Shown one piece after another: positions 1 to 5,799 of a stretch of 10,674 nt of DNA. Source of the stretch: Isotricha intestinalis (taxonomy: Eukaryota; Ciliophora; Litostomatea; Vestibuliferida; Isotrichidae); contig JAJJLU010004656.1 in NCBI GenBank assembly GCA_023807065.1, forward strand, positions 1 to 10,674, written 5' to 3'. The notes under the pieces are model-generated. The model had not been told where the DNA came from. It saw only the letters and a program-made list of their open reading frames with translations, and searched no databases. Each line of letters opens with the position of its first letter. Position 1 is the stretch's first letter. Both the position numbers and the translations under genes were made by a program.

Positions 1-268
1 TTTTTAAAAATTGATAATAATACATATTTTTTTCTTTTATTATTATAAAATTATTTTCGCTCCTAGGACGCAATAAAATCCACTCTCATTTTTTTTAATT
101 ATTCAATCTATTATAAAAAAATTAAAAAAAATAAATAATTTTTTAATTTTAATCTATGAATTTGTAATTTAAAACATCATAGATTAAAAATTAAAAAATT
201 ATTTATTTTTTTATTTATTGTAAGTGGGATTAGGATATCTTGAAAATTAATTTTGTAATAATTATTAA
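1..268. other. A+T-rich 5' flank of the aldo/keto reductase gene
   Basis: I see no open gene in this stretch. It holds a short patch (about 57-88) that is much richer in G+C than its surroundings and contains the palindrome TCCTAGGA, then a strong hairpin (124-212), then the motif TAAGTGGGATTA at 221-232, and finally a 36-base A/T leader before the ATG at 269. There is no Shine-Dalgarno-like purine box, which fits a eukaryotic gene. The patch could be the end of a feature lying outside the window on the left; I could not match it to a tRNA or other RNA. Confidence 0.6.
124..212. repeat. Long inverted repeat / hairpin
   Basis: The left arm (124-159) and right arm (177-212) are complementary over almost their whole length, with one extra A in the right arm (ATTAAAATT against ATTAAAAATT) and a loop of about 17 bases. 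The arm tips facing the loop read TCTATGA and TCATAGA, so the match is not just poly-A against poly-T. It could be a transcription end for a gene to the left, a small non-autonomous element, or a fold in the 5' region of the reductase transcript. I see no convincing target-site duplication, so a mobile-element label is not justified. Confidence 0.75.
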
Positions 269-1267
269 ATGGAAAAAAGAAAATTTGGAAATATTGAAGT
301 ATCAGCAATAGGATTAGGATGTATGGGTTTTACTCATGCTTATGGAGAAGGACCAACTGAAGAAGAAAGTATTCGTTTAGTTCATTTGGCTTATGAACAT
401 GGTTGTAATTTATTTGACACAGCAGAAATGTATTCTTGTTTAAAAAACGAAATTTTTGTAGGCAAAGCTTTAAAAGATTTACCAAGAGATAAAATTATTA
501 TTTCAGATAAATTTTGGCCAACAAAATTAACAGGTCAAGAAGATATAAAAGAAAAACTTTCAGAAGAGGGAATAAGAAAATGTTTTGAATCTTCATTAAA
601 AAGATTACAAACGACTTATATTGATCTTTATATTTTACATGCAATGGATGAAGAGCATCTTGAAGAAGTAGCAAGGGTTATGGGATTATTAATAAAAGAA
701 GGAAAAATTCGTGGTTGGGGCTTATCTTCTCCTACTGCAGAACAATTAATGAAAGCTCATAAAATAACTCCTGTTTCAGTTGTTCAAAGTGAATATTCAA
801 TGATGGAAAGAAAATGGGAAAAAGATATTATTCCATTATGCAAAAAATTTAATATTGGTTTCGAAGCATTTGCTCCTATGGGAAATGGATTTTTAAGTGG
901 AAAATATACTGCTAATGATAAATTTGAAAAAAATGATTTAAGAAATGTTATTACAAGATTTAAAGAAGAGAATATGAAAGCAAATCAACCTCTATTAGAG
1001 CTTATTGGAAAATTTGCAAAAGAAAAAAAGTGTACTAATGCCCAAATAGCTCTGGCTTGGGTACTTAAAGGTGGTGATTTTATTGTACCTATTCCTGGCA
1101 TGAGAAAAGAAGAAAGAGTTAAAGAGAATTTAGGTGCTGTTAATGTAAAACTTACTGATGATGAATATAATGAAATAAATAAGGAATTAAATAAAATAAC
1201 TATTTATGGAGACAGAGATTCAAGAGATATAGCTAAACTTGCTTCTGTACCAAATGATGCCCATTGA
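269..1267 (+). CDS. Aldo/keto reductase, NAD(P)H-dependent
   Basis: This is a cytosolic-type oxidoreductase of the aldo/keto reductase superfamily, which reduces aldehydes and ketones with NADPH (or NADH) on a TIM barrel. At 332 residues it has the usual full length. The start gives MEKRKFGN, the common first beta hairpin, followed by GLGCMG (15-20). The catalytic tetrad is visible: Asp50 and Tyr55 in NLFDTAEMYS, Lys81 in SDKFWP, and His124 in LYILHAMD. QSEYS (173-177) and the cofactor loop PIPGMRKEERVKENLGA (274-290), with Arg279 and Glu286-Asn287, are also typical. The tail KITIYGDRD...DIAKL resembles gut-bacterial reductases of the YakC-like branch, as I recall that family; the true substrate is unknown. 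It has no signal peptide and no intron. Its base composition is less extreme and its codon use broader than the neighbours, which suggests transfer from a bacterium. The stop is TGA. Confidence 0.95.
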   Translation: MEKRKFGNIEVSAIGLGCMGFTHAYGEGPTEEESIRLVHLAYEHGCNLFDTAEMYSCLKNEIFVGKALKDLPRDKIIISDKFWPTKLTGQEDIKEKLSEEGIRKCFESSLKRLQTTYIDLYILHAMDEEHLEEVARVMGLLIKEGKIRGWGLSSPTAEQLMKAHKITPVSVVQSEYSMMERKWEKDIIPLCKKFNIGFEAFAPMGNGFLSGKYTANDKFEKNDLRNVITRFKEENMKANQPLLELIGKFAKEKKCTNAQIALAWVLKGGDFIVPIPGMRKEERVKENLGAVNVKLTDDEYNEINKELNKITIYGDRDSRDIAKLASVPNDAH

Positions 1268-1645
1268 TTAAAATATCTTTGAACTACTTGCTTTATTTGA
1301 TTCAATTATTATTGGTTTTTCTTTTGAAATATCTGTTAATTTATTATATTCAGAACCTTCCAAATTATTATTTTTAGTTTTATTATTTTTTTTATTATCT
1401 TTCTCATTTTCTTTTTTCTTTGTTTCTTTTTTTCTTGAAGGTTGAGTTTGAAATATTTTATATAAATTATCTTTTTTATTATTATCTGTTTCTATTGAAT
1501 TTAATGAAGAAAAATAATTATATTTATTTCCTTTTGGTTTATCATCATTTTTTGTTGAATTTGGATTTTTTATATTTATTTTTTGAGAAGATTCTTTAGA
1601 AGAATGTTCAATTGTTTTATTTCGTTTATCCTTATGCTCATTCAT
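1268..1645 (-). CDS. Small Lys/Asn/Ser-rich hypothetical protein
   Basis: I do not recognise this 125-residue product. It is strongly hydrophilic, dominated by Lys, Asn, Glu and Ser, and has no predicted membrane segment, Cys cluster or signal peptide. The first part (MNEHKDKRNKTIEHSSKESS) is followed by a slightly more ordered patch (YNYFSSLNSIETDN, then LYKIFQTQPS), a charged run of Lys/Glu/Asn (about 71-93), and a tail ending SSSKIF. It looks intrinsically disordered. Its TAA stop touches the TGA of the convergent reductase, so the 3' ends of the two transcripts must overlap. The minus-strand region upstream of its ATG is A/T-only. It may be a genuine small gene or the surviving end of the decayed minus-strand gene(s) upstream; expression data would decide. 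Confidence 0.55.
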   Translation of the reverse strand: MNEHKDKRNKTIEHSSKESSQKINIKNPNSTKNDDKPKGNKYNYFSSLNSIETDNNKKDNLYKIFQTQPSRKKETKKKENEKDNKKNNKTKNNNLEGSEYNKLTDISKEKPIIIESNKASSSKIF

Positions 1646-1732
1646 TTTATTTTAATGATTTAATAATAAATATTAATATTTTTTTTAATATCCTAAATTC
1701 TAAAAATCATCAAATTTTAAAAAAAATTACTT

Positions 1733-1755
1733 AATAATATTTATTTAATATTATT
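1733..1755. repeat. Short A/T palindrome
   Basis: Nine-base arms AATAATATT (1733-1741) and AATATTATT (1747-1755) flank a five-base spacer. It lies about 90 bases upstream of the minus-strand small gene's ATG. In DNA this poor in G+C such palindromes arise often, so a role is not implied. Confidence 0.45.
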
Positions 1756-1883
1756 ATCTCATGTATTTTCATAATCTAAAAGGTTTTATTGAAAATTCTT
1801 TCAAATTGATTGTTTTTATTAGTATATTAAAAATAAAAACTCACTTTATATTACTTTTGAATTTATCATCATCTTTGATATTC

Positions 1884-2286
1884 TTAATATAAAGAAAGAA
1901 TCAATGAAATAATATTTTCTTTATCTTCTAAATAATAACATTAATGTTTATATAAAGTATCTCCAATTTTATAATCATCTCTTTTATTCATTCCACTTAT
2001 AATTTCAATTCTAACACAGTAAAATTACATAATTCTTTATATAATATACATAAAGTTTTATAATTTGAAAAAGTTCCTAGTTTTAAAAGTTCATCTGGAG
2101 TTGAACAAATTTTTTATCTCTTTGTTTTTAAATTATATATAAGATAAAAATCTTATTATAATAAAGAAATTATATTTTTTATATATTTTTATATGATTTT
2201 GATATTTTTATTAATTTCTATTTTTTTCAAATAAAATTTTCAGATTCAATAAATATTTTTCCTTCATAATCAATAAATAAAAAGTA
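1884..2286 (-). pseudogene. Decayed minus-strand gene, unknown product
   Basis: Several consecutive open blocks on the minus strand read like protein but change frame. Block 2227-2286 gives YFLFIDYEGKIFIESENFI. Block 1997-2113 gives 38 residues including STPDELLKLGTFSNYKTLCI. Block 1941-2024, in another frame, gives residues including VRIEIISGMNKRDDYKIG. In that same frame, past a TAA at 1941-1943, 1884-1940 gives CYYLEDKENIISLIL. Between 2113 and 2227 there are several stops (TAA, TAG). The blocks overlap or touch as expected after single-base insertions or deletions, and they use Cys, Gly, Asp and Glu codons that plain A/T spacer would rarely give. I do not recognise the family. Random open runs of 20-40 codons are not rare at this composition, so the call rests on the chaining of blocks. 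Confidence 0.45.
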
Positions 2287-2567
2287 TTAGATTTAAAAAA
2301 TATATTAAAAAATTAAAATAAATATGAATCATACTAATAATAAAGAGTTAAAAAAAAGAAAGATAAATTCAAGAAAATGAAGTATAAATAGCAATTAGAT
2401 AATCACCATAAATTTCTTAAGATATACAATATTCCAATGAAAAATAAAATTTAATATATATTAAATTGACAAAAAGTTCAAAAAGTTCTTTAATAAATAA
2501 AATATATATAGTAAAATATAAGAAAGAATGAAAAATGATTAGTTCATGTTAAATTTGAAAGAAATAT

Positions 2568-2870
2568 TCAGATTTTAAATACTTGCTTCTGTATTTTCGA
2601 TTCTTTTTTTTCTTTTGAAGATTTAGTTAAAATTTTTAGGGAATTAAAAAAATGAAGGACTGTTTTTTGAAGTGAAAATTCAGATCATTTTCTTTATCTT
2701 CAAGCTTAAAGCATTCAAATCTACATAATTAAAATTTTTTTGATTGTTTATTTCAAAATTTTCAAGTAATGATTATTCATTTAGATTTTATAATTATTAA
2801 TTATGGTTAATATATCATTATTCAGAGAATATTTAATTTCATTAAATTTTGTTTGTAATATTCGCCTGAA
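2568..2870 (-). pseudogene. Second set of minus-strand gene remains
   Basis: Reading leftwards on the minus strand, 2781-2870 is open and gives RRILQTKFNEIKYSLNND and further residues. 2680-2772 gives SLLENFEINNQKNFNYVDLN in another frame. 2636-2728 gives CRFECFKLEDKENDLNFHFK before a TAA. 2568-2635 continues with a Lys/Ser/Glu-rich run ending in TGA. The second and third blocks overlap in different frames, which is what a frameshift in a once-continuous gene leaves. It may belong to the same ancestral gene as 1884-2286, since the strand is the same and the spacing is about 280 bases. No family is recognised. Confidence 0.4.
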
Positions 2871-2954
2871 AAAAAAATTTTAAATTTTTTATATTAAATC
2901 TTATATTTTTTATTTTATTTATATATTTTATATTCTAAATCTTTATCTTTATTA

Positions 2955-4958
2955 TCATTGTTTATTGTTATTATTATTTGATTTATTTTTTCTATGATAA
3001 TCTTTATTATATATATTTTCATCTTGTAATTTTTCTAATAATTTTGATATATTTTCTTTTCTATTTTGATTATTACTTTTTTTAGTGATATTAATATTTT
3101 GTTTTTGTCTCTTTTCTACATTTTTTAAAGAATTTTTAACTTCATTTAAATTACCTTTCATCATATTTTCCAATTTTTCAATTGAAGGTTTTAATATAGT
3201 TTCAGATATTTTTTTACCAAGTCTATTACTAAAATTAGCGAATTTTTCTTCTAACTGAAAATCTAATTTTCTTTCAAATTCACTTACTTTACTAGCATCA
3301 ATATTAGAAAGTCTATTATTATTATTAGAATTTATACCACTAATATTAATAAAATTATTAATATTATTATTTTCTTCAGTTGGAATTTGATTTAAATTAT
3401 TTTCATTATAATTACTATTATTATTATTATTATTATTTTCATTATTATTATTAACTAAATTATTACTAATATAAGAATCATTTTCTTTATAATAAGATTC
3501 AGTATTATTATAATTATTATTATTACTATTTAAATTAGAAATTCTCCCTAAATTATTTATTGCATTTACAATTCTTGAATCAATCATATGTTTACATTCT
3601 TCTAATATATAAGCATAAATTGATTGATTTTGTGCATTTTGAGCATCTATAAAATTAGATAAATTTTCTGCTAATTTATTTACTTTATCTTTTATTTCAT
3701 ATAATTCATTTTCAATATTTGATATTTTATTATCATAATTCTTAAATTTCTCTTCTGTATATTTTTGATATGATATAAAATCATTTTGTAAAGTATATAT
3801 TATATTATTATTATAATTTTCTATATTTTCATTTTGAATATATTCATTTATTGGATCTTCATTTGTTTTGTATATTTCTTTTTGAGTATCAGTTCCTTGG
3901 AAATTATTTGTACTTGTTAAAATAATATTATTATTTTTTAAATTTGTAGATTGGCTTTTAATTGGATTAAATATTTTTGAAGTGGTATTACTTTTTTTAA
4001 CAGAATTAAAAACAGAAGATTTTTCTTTTTCTTCTTCTTCTTCTAAAATTTTAGAAGAAACATTTAAATCATTATTATATAAAATTCTATCTTTATTAAT
4101 AGATTTTCTTTCAGATAATTCACTATCACTAATTATCATATTATTTTCTGAAGTTAAATTATTATTTAAATTAATAGTATTTAAATTAATAGTAGGATTA
4201 GAATTTAAATTATTCATAGAAATTAAACCTAAATCTTTACTTTTTAAATCTAATAAATCTTCAGTTAAATCTTTACTAAAAGTATTTAAATTGTCTTTTA
4301 ATTGATTATTTAATTTATCTTTTCCAATAGTACTAAAATTACTTCTTGGTAAATTTCTTTCTCTACTTTCTCTTAAATAAATAATAGAACTAGAATCACT
4401 TAAACCATTATTATTATTATTACCTAAATTAACATTATCTTCACTAATATTATTAGCATTAATAAAATTCATATCAATATTTTCATATAAATAAACATTA
4501 TTAATGTAAGTTCTATCTCCTTTAAAAGTTTCTTTAATAATAAGTTTTAAAGTAATTTTTTGTATCTTTTCATTTATTAAAAAATCATTATCATCATCTA
4601 ATTGAAATAATTGAGTTCCAGGTTTCAAACATAATTCAAAATTACCTAAAGAATTAAAATTATTTTCATTATTTTTTGAAATTTGAATTTCTATTAATTT
4701 TGGATTTGTTGGATAAGCATGCCAACAATATATTGCTACTGCAGATAATTTTTTTGGATATTCTTTTAATATTCCTCTTTTTAAATTTATTGTTATTTCT
4801 TGTGGCATTCCTTCTCCACTTAACCACATTGAATTTGTCTCGTTGTTTAATATGTTTTTAATTGGACATCCATCCATCTCACTTGATGCTTTTATTAAGT
4901 CTTTCATACTTTGAGATGTTTCTAAATTTAAATTTTCTGGGCTTAAAAAATTTTTCAT
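2955..4958 (-). CDS. Galactose-binding-like domain protein with Asn-rich coiled coils
   Basis: This 667-residue protein ends in TGA. Residues about 15-160 look like a galactose-binding-like (discoidin / F5-8C / APC10-type) beta sandwich: NILNNETNSMWLSGEGMPQE (35-54) is the usual loop in which an exposed Trp precedes a strand, ITINL follows, then AVAIYCWHAYPTNPKLIEIQ (73-92), and the domain closes with GDRTYINNVYLYE (147-159), the position where APC10-like domains have a conserved final strand. Residues 160-385 are low complexity, with a Glu run at 305-312. Coiled coil is likely at about 393-440 and 555-620, separated by an Asn-rich linker (about 476-550) encoded by ATT/AAT repeats. There is no signal peptide or membrane segment. 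A scaffold or cytoskeleton role is possible from the architecture, but this is inference. The gene is divergent from the 898-residue gene across an 841-base spacer. Confidence 0.85.
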   Translation of the reverse strand: MKNFLSPENLNLETSQSMKDLIKASSEMDGCPIKNILNNETNSMWLSGEGMPQEITINLKRGILKEYPKKLSAVAIYCWHAYPTNPKLIEIQISKNNENNFNSLGNFELCLKPGTQLFQLDDDNDFLINEKIQKITLKLIIKETFKGDRTYINNVYLYENIDMNFINANNISEDNVNLGNNNNNGLSDSSSIIYLRESRERNLPRSNFSTIGKDKLNNQLKDNLNTFSKDLTEDLLDLKSKDLGLISMNNLNSNPTINLNTINLNNNLTSENNMIISDSELSERKSINKDRILYNNDLNVSSKILEEEEEKEKSSVFNSVKKSNTTSKIFNPIKSQSTNLKNNNIILTSTNNFQGTDTQKEIYKTNEDPINEYIQNENIENYNNNIIYTLQNDFISYQKYTEEKFKNYDNKISNIENELYEIKDKVNKLAENLSNFIDAQNAQNQSIYAYILEECKHMIDSRIVNAINNLGRISNLNSNNNNYNNTESYYKENDSYISNNLVNNNNENNNNNNNSNYNENNLNQIPTEENNNINNFINISGINSNNNNRLSNIDASKVSEFERKLDFQLEEKFANFSNRLGKKISETILKPSIEKLENMMKGNLNEVKNSLKNVEKRQKQNINITKKSNNQNRKENISKLLEKLQDENIYNKDYHRKNKSNNNNNKQ
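3412..3454. repeat. ATT microsatellite coding for poly-Asn
   Basis: An interrupted run of ATT trinucleotides on the plus strand (AAT codons on the minus strand) encodes the poly-Asn linker of the 667-residue protein. The interruptions encode Glu and Ser. Length is expected to vary between strains. Confidence 0.85.
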
Positions 4959-5799
4959 TTTTTTTATTTAAAATTTTTTTGGAGTTTTTAACGAGGTTTT
5001 ATTTTATTTTTATTTTTTTTTTTATTTTTTATTTTATTAAGATGAGATTTTGAAATAATTATTTTCTTAAAAAAGAAAAGAGAAAGATTAAAATATTCAA
5101 ATTCACCAATTTTTTATTAAAATATATTATAAAAATTGTTAATGCTTTTTTTATAACAATTTATTTTTAAGATTCTTTTAAAAAACGTTTTAAATTTTTT
5201 AATATAATATAATTCATAAAAATTTTGATTCTTAAAATCAAATTTTTAAAATGTTTTTTTAAAGAGAAAATTGAATTAATATAAATGGACAACTTTGTAT
5301 TAGAGATTTATCTATTATTAATAATTTAAATGCAAGTGATATTGTGGATAATTCTCTTTATTCTTTTATGTTTCATTTATCTAATTGAAAATTAATAATT
5401 CTTTTTATGGTGATAAATTAGATATTGAATTAAATTATAGTTTAAATTATTTAATAAGTTTTGTTTCTAATTATGATAACATAAGAACATTAAATGAACA
5501 GTTTTTTATTTTTAAAGGAAGGAAATAAAAAATTATTTACTATTGAAAATCAAATTTTAAATTACTTGAAAATTAAAAATCTCAAGAAACAAATATATCA
5601 TGAATTAAATTATATTTTATAAAATATCTTTGTTTAATTTTTTAAGAATAAATAAAGTATTTCAATAATATAAATTATAGTGTTTGTGTTTATTTATATA
5701 TAAATCGAATTATAATATTTATACTTTCATTCATATAAGCAAATTTTTTTATTTTTTTAATAGAATAAGATAATTTTTTAATAAAAATATATTAATATT
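4959..5799. other. Divergent spacer between the 667- and 898-residue genes
   Basis: On the minus strand the leader before the ATG at 4958 is A-rich (a long T run is seen on the plus strand, about 5003-5038), interrupted by a rare G+C-bearing patch, GGAGTTTTTAACGAGG at 4980-4995. The middle holds a broken plus-strand gene (5275-5622, listed separately). Bases 5623-5799, in front of the 898-residue gene, are A/T-rich with no readable element. Both promoters must lie in this spacer, but I cannot point to a defined box. Confidence 0.6.
5275..5622 (+). pseudogene. Frameshifted plus-strand gene remnant, unknown product
   Basis: Three consecutive open blocks in different frames cover the stretch almost without gaps. 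Block 5275-5388 gives INGQLCIRDLSIINNLNASD and goes on to FMFHLSN before TGA. Block 5385-5528 includes NSFYGDKLDIELNYSLNYLI and ends FIFKGRK before TAA. Block 5521-5622 includes NKKLFTIENQILNYLKIKNL and ends in TAA. The ends of each block overlap the start of the next by a few bases, exactly as expected for one gene of about 115 codons with two small indels. A TGA lies directly in front of the first block, at 5272-5274, so the original start is lost. The product cannot be identified; the composition is that of a hydrophilic soluble domain. Sequencing errors would give the same picture. Confidence 0.6.

Larger units (their letters stand above)
1646..2954. other. 1.3-kb stretch with no intact gene, containing minus-strand gene remains
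   Basis: No reading frame of useful length survives here on either strand. The part next to the small gene (1646-1883) is nearly pure A/T and has a short palindrome, AATAATATT/AATATTATT, at 1733-1755. From 1884 rightwards the minus strand shows a chain of short open blocks with protein-like composition, broken by stops and frame changes; these are listed separately (1884-2286 and 2568-2870). Bases 2287-2567 show nothing I can read. On the minus strand just before the last remnant, about 2865-2885, a T-run ends in CAGG and resembles a 3' splice site by chance or descent. Confidence 0.6.

Noticed and set aside
2865..2885. 3' splice-site-like T-run plus CAGG on the minus strand
   Set aside because: T-runs are everywhere in this DNA and no matching donor with a coherent upstream exon was found.
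3982..4305. Plus-strand frame opposite the 667-residue gene
   Set aside because: The Leu/Phe/Ser-only composition is the antisense shadow of Asn/Lys/Glu codons.
4676..5053. Two small hydrophobic plus-strand frames over the start of the 667-residue gene
   Set aside because: They lie antisense to a clearly structured domain and in the T-rich leader; the Phe/Leu/Ile content is what T-rich DNA gives.
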